DNA of 32,739 bases from Gemmatimonadota bacterium (lineage in GTDB: Bacteria; Gemmatimonadota; Gemmatimonadetes; Longimicrobiales; Gaopeijiaceae), in the NCBI GenBank assembly GCA_030550695.1, contig JAUQOX010000003.1, positions 1 through 32,739 on the forward strand. The letters run 5' to 3'. Both the position numbers and the translations under genes were made by a program. Each line of letters begins with the position of its first letter. Position 1 is the first letter of the stretch. The notes beneath the pieces were generated by a model. The model was given only the letters and a program-made list of their open reading frames with translations, made no database searches and was not told the DNA's origin. Shown here piece by piece: positions 8,089-20,080 of the stretch.

Positions 8089-8956
8089 GCCCCTCCCGAG
8101 CGGCTTGGGCCGGTCGGGCCGGCGGGCGGAGTCCCGGGGGGGGCGGGCGGCCCGCGGTCTCGACCAAGACAGACGCCAAGAGATCAGGACGGTCGGTCTG
8201 AATGCCGTCCACACCCCAGGAAAGGAGGCGAAGCATATCCGCGGGATCGTCCACCGTCCACACGTGGACCGCGAGCCCTTTCCGGTGGGCCTCCCGAACG
8301 AACCGAGGGGTGACGATGCGGATGCCGCGATGGGTCTCCGGCACCTGGAGGGCATCGGCGCCGGGAGTGTAGGGCCCGCCCCATGGCAACCGATGCAGCA
8401 GTAGGAAAAGCGCAATTTGGTGTCGCGAGCTTCCCCAGGGGCCGGGATAGTCACGGACACGCCTGCGGTGACGTTCCCACTCCGCGGCCACCAGGACCCG
8501 CGGCTCGGCCCGGTAACGCCGGATCAGGTTCACCAGAGGACCCGCCACCCTCGGGTCCTTGGCCTCCACATTGAGCCGTGCGCCGGGAAAGGCCTCCAGC
8601 ACCTCCTGGAAACGGGGAATCCGGACACCTCTGCCCCGAAAGGAGGGCTGGCCGGCCGGGTCCAGGAATCGAAAACCAGCGTCCAGCTCCTTCAGTTCCC
8701 CCCAGGTCAGATCCTCCACCCTGCCGGTACCGTCGGTGGTACGGTCCACCGTGGGATCATGGATGACCACCACCTCCCCGTCCCGGCTCAGGCGTACATC
8801 CATCTCCAGGATGTCCGCCTCCCACCGTTCCAAGGCGCTGCGGAAGGCCTCCAGGGTGTTCTCCGGGGCCAGGGCAGCTCCCCCACGATGGGCGATGAGA
8901 AGGGGGGCACCGGCCAAGTAGGGGAGATCCGGCCGCGGAGCCCGGCGCAGACTCAT
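8060..8956 (-). CDS. Glycerophosphodiester phosphodiesterase family protein
   Basis: The 298-residue protein has a GDPD TIM barrel. LIAHRGGAALAPENTLEAF supplies the HR and E of the active site. EMDVRLSRDGEVVVIHDPTV gives the metal-binding E/D and the second catalytic His, and WTVDDPADMLRLLSWGVDGI with QTDRPDL closes the barrel. These enzymes release glycerol-3-phosphate from deacylated phospholipids. No signal peptide is seen, so a cytoplasmic (UgpQ-like) location is likely. ATG 8956 is preceded by GGGGGAGGGG. That Shine-Dalgarno lies inside a hairpin (listed separately). About 25 Pro/Arg/Gly-rich residues trail the domain and overlap tilS, so the true C-terminus might be weakly constrained. 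Confidence 0.92.
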   Translation of the reverse strand: MSLRRAPRPDLPYLAGAPLLIAHRGGAALAPENTLEAFRSALERWEADILEMDVRLSRDGEVVVIHDPTVDRTTDGTGRVEDLTWGELKELDAGFRFLDPAGQPSFRGRGVRIPRFQEVLEAFPGARLNVEAKDPRVAGPLVNLIRRYRAEPRVLVAAEWERHRRRVRDYPGPWGSSRHQIALFLLLHRLPWGGPYTPGADALQVPETHRGIRIVTPRFVREAHRKGLAVHVWTVDDPADMLRLLSWGVDGIQTDRPDLLASVLVETAGRPPPPGLRPPARPAQAAREGHVGRASGER

Positions 8957-8957
8957 A

Positions 8958-8980
8958 GCCCCTCCCCCGGGCGGAGGGGC
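8958..8980 (-). promoter_or_regulatory. Hairpin covering the ribosome-binding site of the phosphodiesterase gene
   Basis: GCCCCTCC and GGAGGGGC form an 8-bp perfect stem around a 7-base loop, ending one base before the ATG at 8956. The 3' arm is the Shine-Dalgarno itself. No T tract follows, so it is not an intrinsic terminator. It could lower or regulate translation initiation, or be fortuitous in GC-rich DNA. Confidence 0.35.
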
Positions 8981-9090
8981 CCCGTCGGGAAGCCCGCCCC
9001 GCCAACCCCCTTCCCCGCTCTCTTCCGCAACCGAAGACAGGGGCCCATGCCTCGGCCTACCCTGGGGTGCCCCGGTGGCCCCTACCCCCC

Positions 9091-9609
9091 TCACCCCTCG
9101 CAGAGCACCGCATCCACCCGCTCCATCTCCGTGGGGTCCAGACCCAGGCGATGGTAGAGAACCAGATCCACCAGGCGGCTCGTCATGGCCAGCTCCGCCT
9201 CCTTGTGTTCGCAGGCCTCCCCCTCCAGACAGGAAGCGTGCTCCTGGAAGGCCACCACCTGAGCGGCCAAGAAACGGAGGATGTCGTCCACCACGTCGGG
9301 GCGGGGACGGGGAGGGGTGGGGGAATCGGGCTGCACCTGGTCCAGAAGAAGGCCCCGGACGAAGGCAAGGAGACCCGGGAACGCCATTTCGGTAAGGAAA
9401 CTCTGCTCGAGTCGCTCCTCCCCCGTGAGCTTTTCCCATTCCAGGTCGTTCCAGAAGAGCTCCCGGGCCGTCTCCAGCAAGTACAGGCGTTCCCGGTCTC
9501 CCTCGTCGGGAGGAGGCTGGTCGAGGGGAAGGGGGGGGAGAGGCCGCCCCAGGATCTCCCCGATCTGCTTAACCCGGCCGGCCAGAAGGGTGGTTTCCCT
9601 GGTGCTCAT
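9091..9609 (-). CDS. Conserved-looking hypothetical protein, function unknown
   Basis: I do not recognise this 172-residue protein (ATG at 9609; a GTG at 9624 would add five residues). It is acidic and predicted mostly helical. It has a leucine-rich N-terminal half (ERLYLLETARELFWNDLEWEKLTGEERLEQ), a central proline run (PDSPTPPRPRPD) and a C-terminal helical part. That part carries three cysteines and two histidines in EHASCLEGEACEHKE plus a final DAVLCEG, so metal or redox binding is conceivable. No signal peptide or membrane helix is seen. It lies between an SDR gene (about 100 bases upstream) and the phosphodiesterase gene (134 bases downstream). Neither Shine-Dalgarno is convincing. Reading-frame length, amino-acid usage and strand match the neighbours, which argues that it is a real gene. 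Confidence 0.7.
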   Translation of the reverse strand: MSTRETTLLAGRVKQIGEILGRPLPPLPLDQPPPDEGDRERLYLLETARELFWNDLEWEKLTGEERLEQSFLTEMAFPGLLAFVRGLLLDQVQPDSPTPPRPRPDVVDDILRFLAAQVVAFQEHASCLEGEACEHKEAELAMTSRLVDLVLYHRLGLDPTEMERVDAVLCEG

Positions 9610-9709
9610 AAGGCCTGACGGCACGAAGATGAGGCGGGAAGAAGGGTATCGTGGGCAAGATACGGCCCCGGCGGCGCCGGGAAAATACCCACACCCCCGA
9701 CCCCCGGAC

Positions 9710-10501
9710 CTACCCCCCGGGCCCGCCGGCCTCAGGGGACTTGCGGCGGTCTATGCGGGAAGCCAAGGCATCGTACCAGGTGCGGGGCAACAGCCGTGCC
9801 GCCCAGACCACCGCTCCCAGACGCCTGGGGAACACCAGGCTCTTCTTCCGGGCCCGGATCCCCCGGACCATCCGCTCCACGGCATCGTCAAGGTCCAGGA
9901 GGAAGGGCATGGGATGGCGGTTATGGGAGGTCATGGGCGTCTTCACGAATCCCGGAGAGATCACCGTTACCCAAACCCCGGTGCCCCGGAGGTCGAGACG
10001 CAGGCTTTCGAAGAAGTTGGTCAGGGCAGCTTTGCTGGCGGAATAGGCGGCGGACAGGGGGAGCCCCCCGAAGCCGGCAAGACTGCTCACGGCCACCAAG
10101 TGGCCCGTCCGCCGGCCCAGCATTTCGGGAAGGACGGCTTCGACGGCGTAGACAGCCCCCAAGAAGTTGGTGCGGATGACCCGCTCCACCGCCTCGGCGT
10201 CGAAGTTCTCCACGCGGGTGTTGATGCTGATGCCGGCGTTGGCCACCAGGAGATCCACGGGTCCCAGGTCCTGACGGGCTCCCTCCACAGCCTTCAGGAC
10301 CTCGTGCCGCACCGTGACGTCGCAGACATACACCGCGGCCCTGCCCCCCGCGGCGGCCACCTCCGCGGCCAACTCCTCCATGGGCTCCCTCCGCCGGGCC
10401 AGGAGGGCCACTGCGTATCCTTCCCGGGCCAGACGCCGGGCCAGCCCCCGCCCCAGCCCGGACGAGGCTCCGGTGATCACGCAGACAGGCCGTACGGACA
10501 T
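9710..10501 (-). CDS. SDR-family NAD(P)-dependent oxidoreductase
   Basis: This 263-residue classical short-chain dehydrogenase has the cofactor motif TGASSGLG, NAG in LLVANAGI, the catalytic serine region VSSLAGFGGLP and the catalytic YSASK. PGFVKTPMT follows the active site. The Arg after the glycine motif and ARRREPMEEL suggest NADP(H). The substrate cannot be told from sequence. The C-terminus (LGAVVWAARLLPRTWYDALASRI) has a hydrophobic stretch seen in lipid- or membrane-associated SDRs. ATG 10501 is supported by GGAAGG upstream; the longer ORF to 10630 runs back through the terminator and tRNA and is rejected. It is the first gene after that terminator, so it should have its own promoter, which I cannot identify. 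Confidence 0.92.
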   Translation of the reverse strand: MSVRPVCVITGASSGLGRGLARRLAREGYAVALLARRREPMEELAAEVAAAGGRAAVYVCDVTVRHEVLKAVEGARQDLGPVDLLVANAGISINTRVENFDAEAVERVIRTNFLGAVYAVEAVLPEMLGRRTGHLVAVSSLAGFGGLPLSAAYSASKAALTNFFESLRLDLRGTGVWVTVISPGFVKTPMTSHNRHPMPFLLDLDDAVERMVRGIRARKKSLVFPRRLGAVVWAARLLPRTWYDALASRIDRRKSPEAGGPGG

Positions 10502-10550
10502 GTGCCGCCTTCCCGAAGGGGGCGTCCGGCCTTTGCCGGAGGTTCCAGGG

Positions 10551-10582
10551 AAAAAAAGCCCCCGGAGAATTTGCCCGGGGGC
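10551..10582 (-). terminator. Intrinsic terminator after tRNA-Met
   Basis: On the minus strand GCCCCCGG and CCGGGGGC form an 8-bp perfect stem with the loop GCAAATTCT, directly followed by seven Ts. It lies about 18 bases after the tRNA 3' end. It ends the transcription unit carrying eno, the ftsB-like gene and the tRNA. Confidence 0.9.
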
Positions 10583-10600
10583 CGACGACGTGGGACAAGA

Positions 10601-10674
10601 TGGCGGAGGAGGGACTCGAACCCCCGACACGCGGATTATGATTCCGCTGCTCTGACCGACTGAGCTACTCCGCC
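10601..10674 (-). tRNA. tRNA-Met (anticodon CAT), elongator type
   Basis: The 74-base minus-strand sequence folds as a full cloverleaf. The acceptor GGCGGAG pairs with CTCCGCC, and the D stem is GCTC/GAGC. The anticodon stem GCGGA/TCCGC encloses ATCATAA with anticodon CAT (10638-10640). The variable loop is GTGTC, and the T arm is GGGGG-TTCGAGT-CCCTC with one G-T pair. The discriminator is A. The 3' CCA is not encoded (TCTTG follows), so it is added post-transcriptionally. A 5' GGCGG acceptor fits elongator Met. Initiator is excluded by the paired first position and the lack of three G-C pairs below the anticodon loop. The lysidine-dependent Ile2 species (the TilS substrate) cannot be fully excluded. 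It lies 35 bases after the ftsB-like gene. Confidence 0.95.
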
Positions 10675-10709
10675 GACCAAGGAGAAGCTCATGAGGCGAA
10701 GAGGGGGTG

Positions 10710-14159
<3,450 letters not shown>

Positions 14160-14215
14160 CCGGGCAACGCGCCTGGGGTCGGGGCTTTCCGCCCTCCGTC
14201 CGCCGGGATCTCCCC

Positions 14216-15808
14216 TCAACGCGCCGGATCCTGATCGAAGAGCACAAAGGGGAAAGGAAGGTCCGTCTCTCCCTCTCCCTTCTCGGCCAGCGCCCCCGGC
14301 AGGGCTTCCACCACATCCTCCGGGGTGAGACTGACCCCCAGGCCGGTCCGAAGGGCCGCCCTCCCCGACACGAACAGCCCCAGGGCCGCCGCCTCGGCAG
14401 GGCGGTTTCCTTGAGCCAGAAACCCCCCCACGACTCCCGAAAGGACATCCCCCATCCCCGCAGCCGCCAGGTCCGACGATCCGGCCGTGTCGACGAGGAG
14501 ACGCCCCTCGGGGGTGGCCACCAAGGAGGGCATTCCCTTGAGAAGCACGGTACACCCGAAGCGGAGGGCCGCCTCCCGGGCCACCTCCGGCCGGTTGCGG
14601 ACAATGGACGCCGTAGGGAGGCCGGTGAGTCTGGCCATTTCACCGGGGTGCGGGGTCACCACCACGTCCCGGATCTTGCTCACCTCCTCCAGGGGGGGGG
14701 CCCGCCCGGCCGCCACCAGGTTCAGGGCGTCGGCATCCATCAACAGGGGCCGACGGTCCTCCGTCTCCAGAACCCGCCGGAGGATCCCCTCACCTTCGGG
14801 CTCCGTCCCCAATCCCGGCCCCACCGCCACGGCCCGGGAGGCCTCCACCGCCTCGGCCAGGGCCTCCGGGTCCGAGGCGTCGATGTACACCGCCTCGGGG
14901 ACCGACCCCTGGAGCACGACCCGGTTTTCCGGGGGCGAGGCGATCCGGAGGAACCCCACCCCTCCCCGGAGGGCCGCCCGTCCTGCCAGGATAGCAGCCC
15001 CCGCCATCCCGGAACGCCCGGCCACCAGAAGAAGGGCGCCCACAGCGTTCTTGTGGGTGTCCGGTTCCCTCCGGGGCAGGCGCAAACGAACCCAGCCGGG
15101 GGTGACGAGGAGTCCCCTGAAGGTACCCTCCTCCACCGGCGGAAAGCCGATCTCCACCACCACCAGCCTTCCCACCCGGGCGCGTCCGGGGTGGAGGAGA
15201 CTCCCCAGCTTGGCTCCGCCGAAGGCCACCGTCACCTCTGCCTGGACGGCCTCGCCCGGTACGGCCCCTGTCACCGCATCCACCCCCGAGGGGATGTCCA
15301 AAGCCAGGACGGGGGGCCCGGCCCGATTCAGGGCCCGGATGGCCCAGGCCTGCCGCTCCCGGGGGGGGCCCGAGATCCCCGTGCCGAGGATCCCGTCTAC
15401 CAGGACTTCCGCCCGGGAAAGCTCGGCGTCGAGAAGCTCTTCCCTTCCCTGGAAGTCCGTATCCCGAAAGGTCCGGACACCCCAGCCGTGGAGGAGATCC
15501 TCCCCTTCCGGCCGGTCCCCCACCAGCACGGCGGTCACCGGCCGCCCCCAAGCCGCCAGGTTCCGAAGGAGAACCAGGGCGTCCCCACCGTTGTTGCCGG
15601 TCCCCACCAGGGCCGTGACCTGACCCCGGGGAAACAGATGCTCCAGGACCAGCGCAGCCGACCGCCCGGCGTTCTCCATGAGGGTCGCCTCGGGTACTCC
15701 GAGTTCCTGGATGGCATAGCGGTCGAAAGCGGCGCTTTCAGCCCCCGTGGGCGCCCCCACCACGGGCCGTCCGAAAGGGCGTTGAGACGAGGGTGGAAAC
15801 GCAAACAC
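14216..15808 (-). CDS. nnrD: Bifunctional NAD(P)H-hydrate epimerase / ADP-dependent NAD(P)H-hydrate dehydratase
   Basis: This 530-residue fusion repairs hydrated nicotinamide cofactors (NAD(P)HX). The N-terminal YjeF_N domain (about 20-225) has LMENAGRSAA, GTGNNGGDALVL and DIPSGVDAVTG and epimerises R to S forms. The C-terminal carbohydrate-kinase-like domain (about 235-520) has KNAVGALLLVAGRSGMAGAA, VGPGLG, VVTPHPGEMARL, and AAAGMGDVLSGVVGG with the catalytic aspartate. It dehydrates S-NAD(P)HX using ADP or ATP. The usual GTGD reads GMGD here. The annotated start is GTG 15808. GTG 15763 (VVGAPTGAESAAF) is an alternative closer to the normal family N-terminus. thiL follows. Confidence 0.95.
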   Translation of the reverse strand: MFAFPPSSQRPFGRPVVGAPTGAESAAFDRYAIQELGVPEATLMENAGRSAALVLEHLFPRGQVTALVGTGNNGGDALVLLRNLAAWGRPVTAVLVGDRPEGEDLLHGWGVRTFRDTDFQGREELLDAELSRAEVLVDGILGTGISGPPRERQAWAIRALNRAGPPVLALDIPSGVDAVTGAVPGEAVQAEVTVAFGGAKLGSLLHPGRARVGRLVVVEIGFPPVEEGTFRGLLVTPGWVRLRLPRREPDTHKNAVGALLLVAGRSGMAGAAILAGRAALRGGVGFLRIASPPENRVVLQGSVPEAVYIDASDPEALAEAVEASRAVAVGPGLGTEPEGEGILRRVLETEDRRPLLMDADALNLVAAGRAPPLEEVSKIRDVVVTPHPGEMARLTGLPTASIVRNRPEVAREAALRFGCTVLLKGMPSLVATPEGRLLVDTAGSSDLAAAGMGDVLSGVVGGFLAQGNRPAEAAALGLFVSGRAALRTGLGVSLTPEDVVEALPGALAEKGEGETDLPFPFVLFDQDPAR

Positions 15809-15954
15809 GATGAGCCGCCTGCCTGGTCAGCCCTCCGGGTGCGAGGGGGAAACGGGGAGGTCCTTGGCCGGCGGGACCTGGCGCAAGGGGGGGGCCGGGA
15901 ACCGAACCACCCTTCCGCTGCGGCCCCCCTCAGGGCCCGGCCCGCTGGAGAGAT

Positions 15955-16152
15955 CTACTTGTAGCTCTGGCCGATGGTGCGGCCGAAGGTGATCTCCCCG
16001 TTGTCGATGCGAATATTGAAGCCGCATTCAGGATTGGAGCAGACCCAAGCCTTGTAGCGAATGGAGGCGCCGTCCCGGCCGTAGTCCGAAAGGGGGAGCA
16101 ACATCCCCTTATCGCACTTCTGGCAGCGAGGAAACTTCACTTCTTCCACCAT
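15955..16152 (-). CDS. Small zinc-ribbon-like protein, function unknown
   Basis: The 65-residue protein carries CQKC near the N-terminus and a second pair, CSNPEC, about 30 residues later. This spacing fits a single zinc ribbon, with a C-terminal beta segment FNIRIDNGEITFGRTIG. I prefer ATG 16152 over ATG 16158 because GGGAGGGG ends immediately before the latter and gives proper spacing only to the former. It lies downstream of the Minf_1886-family gene with a 72-base gap and 146 bases before nnrD. It may bind nucleic acid or a protein partner; nothing in the sequence decides this. The gap 15809-15954 holds nothing I can identify. Confidence 0.72.
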   Translation of the reverse strand: MVEEVKFPRCQKCDKGMLLPLSDYGRDGASIRYKAWVCSNPECGFNIRIDNGEITFGRTIGQSYK

Positions 16153-16224
16153 GATCATCCCCTCCCAACGTCGGTTCCGTCCTTGGGCCCTTACCCGAAC
16201 CGGAAGCCGGCGGGCCCTTTCGTC

Positions 16225-16623
16225 CTACCCCAAATCCCCGGGGCGCAGGCGGCCACCCCAGGGATACGCCCTTTCGAAGACCTCTTCGAAGTCGTAGACG
16301 TTGTCGAAATCCTCTCTGCGATCTTCCTCGCGCTTCACCAACAATCCGCACTCCACCAGGGCAAAGACGATTTCCCCCAGGTCCTGGGTGCTGTGGATCC
16401 CCCAATAAGCCAACACCGTTCGAGCCATGGGCCCGAACTCTTCCACCGCCAGGTCCCGGACGCCCCAGGCCAGTTCCTCCCCCGAGATATGCCGGGGCTG
16501 GTCCAGGCCGGACAAGACCCGATTCAGCGCCGCCAACACGAACAGGTAGGCCTTGCCGTGGTAGCGGGCGTTCTGGGCCACCAGGCGGTGCAGGATCTCG
16601 TCGGCCAACTGCAAGTCGCTCAT
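16225..16623 (-). CDS. Minf_1886 family protein (conserved, function unknown)
   Basis: This 132-residue protein matches my memory of the Minf_1886 family, conserved in planctomycetes, verrucomicrobia and some related phyla. Characteristic segments are ARYHGKAYLFVLAALN, HISGEELAWGVRDLAVEEFGPMARTVL, WGIHSTQDLGEIVFALVECGLL and REDFDNVYDFEEVF. No catalytic motif, signal or membrane helix is visible; it looks like a soluble, largely helical domain. The start is ATG 16623, and the ORF to 17235 is read-through of glyA antiframe. The ATG lacks a Shine-Dalgarno but has TAACTT seven bases upstream. It lies 62 bases after glyA. The family name is solid; its role is unknown. Confidence 0.85.
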   Translation of the reverse strand: MSDLQLADEILHRLVAQNARYHGKAYLFVLAALNRVLSGLDQPRHISGEELAWGVRDLAVEEFGPMARTVLAYWGIHSTQDLGEIVFALVECGLLVKREEDRREDFDNVYDFEEVFERAYPWGGRLRPGDLG

Positions 16624-16636
16624 GCAAGAAAAGTTA
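16621..16636 (-). promoter_or_regulatory. Candidate -10 box for a leaderless Minf_1886-family transcript
   Basis: TAACTT (16631-16636) lies exactly 7 bases before the ATG in an otherwise GC-rich glyA-to-Minf_1886 gap, and no Shine-Dalgarno separates them. This is the geometry of a leaderless promoter. The -35 position (GTAGCG) is poor. The evidence is suggestive only. Confidence 0.25.
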
Positions 16637-16685
16637 GCCGTTTCTGACCCGTCCGCTACCCCATTCCCGGGGTGGGCCCTCGCCG

Positions 16686-17981
16686 TCACACCGCCCCCAC
16701 CAGTTCGGGGTAGAGCGGAAACGCCCGGCAGAGCTCCTTGACCCGGGCCCGGACCGAAGCCCGCACCGACGCATCGAAGGGGGCATCCAAGATCTGGACG
16801 ATCCAGGCGGCGATCTCCTGCATTTCGGCCGCTCCCATTCCCCGAGTGGTAAGGGCAGGAGTCCCGATCCGCAAACCCGAGGTCACGAAGGGGGAGCGGG
16901 TTTCCCCCGGCACGGTGTTCTTGTTCACCGTGATTCCTGCTGCTTCCAGGGCATGCTCGGCCTCCTTCCCGGATAGATCCGGGTGGCTGGGACGAAGGTC
17001 CACCAGCATCAGGTGATTGTCCGTGCCTCCGCTCACCAGATGGATACCCCGGGCGATGAGACCGGCTGCCAACGCTTTGGCATTCTCCACGATCCTTCGG
17101 GTGTACTCTGCGAAGGTAGGAGAAAGGGCCTCCTTGAAGGCCACCGCCTTGGCGGCAATGACATGCATGAGAGGTCCTCCCTGGGTTCCGGGAAAGACCG
17201 CCTTGTCGATGGCTTTGGCGTGGGCCTCCCGGCAAAGGATCAGCCCCCCTCGGGGTCCTCGCAGGGTCTTGTGGGTGGTGGTGGTCACCACGTCGGCATG
17301 GGGCACCGGCGAGGGGTGGAGACCGGTGGCCACCAGCCCCGCGATGTGGGCCATGTCCACCATGAGGATGGCCCCCACCTCCCGGGCAATATCGGCGAAG
17401 ACCTCGAAGTCCAGGGTTCGTGGGTAGGCGCTGGCCCCGGCAATGATCAGCCTCGGCCGCTCTTTCCGGGCCTGATCCCGAAGGGCATCATAGTCGATGC
17501 GGCCGTCGCTCTCGCGGACACCGTAGGAAGCGACCTGGAAATAGAGGCCACTGAAATTCACCGGAGATCCGTGGGTGAGGTGACCGCCATGGCTCAGGTT
17601 CATGCCCAGGATCTTGTCACCCGGTTTGAGGAAGGCCAAAAAAGCCGCCATGTTGGCCTGTGCCCCGGCATGGGGCTGCACATTGGCATGCTCGGCCCCG
17701 AACAGGGCCTTCGCCCTTTCTCGGGCCAGTTCCTCCACCACGTCGGCGTATTCACACCCGCCATAGTAGCGCTTGCCCGGGAGTCCCTCGGCATACTTGT
17801 TCGTCAGGACGGTACCCATGGCCTCCAACACGGCCAGGCTCACGAAGTTTTCGCTGGCGATGAGTTCCAGTTGCGAGGCCTGACGCCGCGCCTCGGCCTG
17901 CACCGCCGCATAGACCTCCGGATCGATTTCCGCCAATCGGGAATACATCTTGCCCCTGACTTTCGTTGCTGGATGGTTCAT
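16686..17981 (-). CDS. glyA: Serine hydroxymethyltransferase
   Basis: GlyA converts serine and tetrahydrofolate to glycine and 5,10-methylene-THF, the main source of one-carbon units. The 431-residue frame shows [63 protein letters not shown], the PLP-lysine motif [16 protein letters not shown] and the C-terminal [14 protein letters not shown]. All catalytic features are intact and the length is normal. ATG 17981 ([10 protein letters not shown]) has GGAAG upstream; the frame's extension to 18347 is non-coding. It follows the acyl-CoA dehydrogenase by 65 bases. Confidence 0.97.
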   Translation of the reverse strand: MNHPATKVRGKMYSRLAEIDPEVYAAVQAEARRQASQLELIASENFVSLAVLEAMGTVLTNKYAEGLPGKRYYGGCEYADVVEELARERAKALFGAEHANVQPHAGAQANMAAFLAFLKPGDKILGMNLSHGGHLTHGSPVNFSGLYFQVASYGVRESDGRIDYDALRDQARKERPRLIIAGASAYPRTLDFEVFADIAREVGAILMVDMAHIAGLVATGLHPSPVPHADVVTTTTHKTLRGPRGGLILCREAHAKAIDKAVFPGTQGGPLMHVIAAKAVAFKEALSPTFAEYTRRIVENAKALAAGLIARGIHLVSGGTDNHLMLVDLRPSHPDLSGKEAEHALEAAGITVNKNTVPGETRSPFVTSGLRIGTPALTTRGMGAAEMQEIAAWIVQILDAPFDASVRASVRARVKELCRAFPLYPELVGAV

Positions 17982-18046
17982 TACGCTGGTTCTTCCGTGA
18001 CGGGCCCGGCCCCGGGGCCCACCCTCCCCCACCCCATCCCACGCCT

Positions 18047-19219
18047 TTACCCCTCCCCCTTTCCCGAAACTTCCCGGGCGATCACCAGCCGGAGGATTTC
18101 GTTGCTCCCCTCGAAGATTTCCGTGCCCTTGGCGTCTCGCAGGAGACGTTCCACCGGAAAATCCCGCATGTAGCCGTAGCCCCCGAAGATCTGGACCGCC
18201 TCGTCGGCAATCCATACCGCATCTTCCGACGCCGTCGTCTTCGCCATGGCCGCCAGGGACCGTGCAGAGAAGGGAAGAGGAGATGTCGGCGGGCCCGTTT
18301 CCCCCTCCCTTTCCACGGCTTCGGCGGCCACCTGAAGAAGGCTCCATCCCCGGGCCAACCGGAGGGCCATCTCCGCCAACTTGAAACGGGTGGCCTGGAA
18401 GTGCAGCAAGGGCTGGCCGAACTGGACCCGCTGCCCCGCGTAGGCCAGGGCGTGTTCCATGGCCGCCCGGGAGATCCCCAGGGCCAGAGCCGCCACCCCC
18501 AAACGACCCACGTCCAGTGCCTTCTGAGCGTACCGAAACCCCAGGCCTTCCCCCCCCAGCAGCGCCCCGGGTTCCAGGTGGAGTTCGTCGAGCTCCACCT
18601 CCACCGTTTCACTGGCCGAGAACCCCAGGGTGGTTTCCCTCTTGCCCACCCGGTAACCCGGCTGCCTGGGATCCACCAGGAAAGCGCTGATGGAGCCTTG
18701 GGCGTCCTTGGCGAAAAGGACCACGAGCCCGGCTCGGCCGCCGTTGGTCACCCATTTCTTCCGGCCCCGGACGACGAACCCCGAGCCGGTCCTTTCGTAA
18801 CAGGTGGCCAGGGCCCGGGCGTCGCTCCCCGCGGCGGCTTCGGACAGCGCAAACGCCCCGAGGATCTCGCCGCGGGCCATGGCGGGAAGCCAGCGGGCCT
18901 TCTGCTCGTCACTCCCTTCCTGGAGGAGAAGAGCCGTGACGGGGCCGGAGTGGATGGCCACCCCGAGGGCCACGGACGGATCTCCCCAGGCAAGGGCCTC
19001 GAGGGCCACCAGGTAGGTCGGGAGATCCAGCCCCAGGCCTCCCCAAGCCTCGGGGATCCGCATCCCCAAGAACCCCAGCTCCCCGAGGCGGCGGAAAATG
19101 GCAGGATCCAGGGAACGAGCCCGATCCCAGGCTGGAGCCTTGGGGCGGAGCTCCCGTTGGGCCACCTCCTGGGCCAACGATTGGATCTCGACCTGTTCCG
19201 CCGTCAGTCGAGGGAGCAC
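18047..19219 (-). CDS. Acyl-CoA dehydrogenase family protein
   Basis: The 390-residue flavoenzyme should oxidise an acyl-CoA to the trans-2-enoyl-CoA, passing electrons to ETF (not encoded here). Motifs in order are [67 protein letters not shown] and [16 protein letters not shown]. The EG in the last motif contains the expected catalytic glutamate. A short extra Pro/Ser/Gly-rich segment ([13 protein letters not shown]) interrupts the C-terminal helical domain. The GTG start at 19219 lies 3 bases after the dehydrogenase stop. Context with thiolase and hydroxyacyl-CoA dehydrogenase suggests short-chain (butyryl-CoA-like) substrates; exact specificity is inferred. Confidence 0.93.
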   Translation of the reverse strand: MLPRLTAEQVEIQSLAQEVAQRELRPKAPAWDRARSLDPAIFRRLGELGFLGMRIPEAWGGLGLDLPTYLVALEALAWGDPSVALGVAIHSGPVTALLLQEGSDEQKARWLPAMARGEILGAFALSEAAAGSDARALATCYERTGSGFVVRGRKKWVTNGGRAGLVVLFAKDAQGSISAFLVDPRQPGYRVGKRETTLGFSASETVEVELDELHLEPGALLGGEGLGFRYAQKALDVGRLGVAALALGISRAAMEHALAYAGQRVQFGQPLLHFQATRFKLAEMALRLARGWSLLQVAAEAVEREGETGPPTSPLPFSARSLAAMAKTTASEDAVWIADEAVQIFGGYGYMRDFPVERLLRDAKGTEIFEGSNEILRLVIAREVSGKGEG

Positions 19220-19222
19220 GGC

Positions 19223-20080
19223 TCAGCCTTCGTAGCGGTAGAAACCCCGGCCGGTTTTCCTTCCCAGCCAACCCGCCGCCACGTATTTCCGCAACAGGGG
19301 GCAGGGCCGGTAGCGGTCTTCCCCCAGATCGCGGTGGAGTACCTCCAGGATGGCCAGACAGGTGTCCAGACCGATGAGGTCCGCCAGGGCCAGGGGCCCC
19401 ATGGGGTGGGACATCCCCAGCTTCATGACCGTATCGATGGCCTCCGGGGTGGCCACCCCTTCCTGAAGGGCGAACACGGCCTCGTTGATCATGGGCATGA
19501 GGATCCGATTGGCTACGAAACCCGGGGCATCGTTCACCTCCACCGGGGTCTTCCCCAGCTCCACGGCCAACTCCATGACCGCCCGGGTGGTTTCGTCGTC
19601 CGTGGCCAAGCCGCGGATCACCTCCACCAGCTTGAGGACCGGCACCGGGTTCATGAAGTGCATTCCGATGACCTTCGCCGGGCGGCGGGTGAAGGAGCCG
19701 AGACGCGTGATGGAGATGGAGGAGGTATTGGAGGCCAGGATGGCCTCGGGGGGCGCGGCCCGGTCCAGGATCCCGAACACCGAAGCTTTGAGTTCCACGT
19801 TCTCCGGCACGGCCTCCACCACGATCTGGGCCCCCTGGACCCCTTCCTCCAGGGACGTGGTGGTGACGATCCTCCCCAGCGCCGCTTCCTTGTCCTGTGG
19901 GCTGATGACCTCCTTCTTGACCTGCCGGTCCATGTTGGCCGAGATGGTGGCCAGGGCACGCTCCAGGGCCGCCGGGTCCGTGTCCACCAGGGTGACCCGG
20001 CGGCCCGCCAGGGCGGCCACATGGGCGATCCCGTTGCCCATGATCCCCGCCCCCACTACGGTCATGTTCTCAATCTTCAT
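19223..20080 (-). CDS. hbd: 3-hydroxybutyryl-CoA (3-hydroxyacyl-CoA) dehydrogenase
   Basis: The 285-residue single-function enzyme interconverts 3-hydroxyacyl-CoA and 3-oxoacyl-CoA with NAD(P). It has the Rossmann motif [22 protein letters not shown], the catalytic-histidine segment [31 protein letters not shown] and the C-terminal domain [15 protein letters not shown] to [12 protein letters not shown] 20080 follows GAGGAG and overlaps the CPBP stop by ATGA. The ORF to 20215 adds only antiframe sequence. Length and motifs fit the Hbd/PaaH type rather than the large FadB/FadJ fusions. An enoyl-CoA hydratase is missing from the cluster and must be elsewhere. Confidence 0.95.
   Translation of the reverse strand: MKIENMTVVGAGIMGNGIAHVAALAGRRVTLVDTDPAALERALATISANMDRQVKKEVISPQDKEAALGRIVTTTSLEEGVQGAQIVVEAVPENVELKASVFGILDRAAPPEAILASNTSSISITRLGSFTRRPAKVIGMHFMNPVPVLKLVEVIRGLATDDETTRAVMELAVELGKTPVEVNDAPGFVANRILMPMINEAVFALQEGVATPEAIDTVMKLGMSHPMGPLALADLIGLDTCLAILEVLHRDLGEDRYRPCPLLRKYVAAGWLGRKTGRGFYRYEG

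Noticed and set aside
10601-10674. Reading the CAT tRNA as the lysidine-modified tRNA-Ile2 serviced by the nearby TilS
   Set aside because: The acceptor stem starting GGCGG and the overall layout fit elongator Met better. Comparison with the other CAT tRNAs in the genome would settle it.
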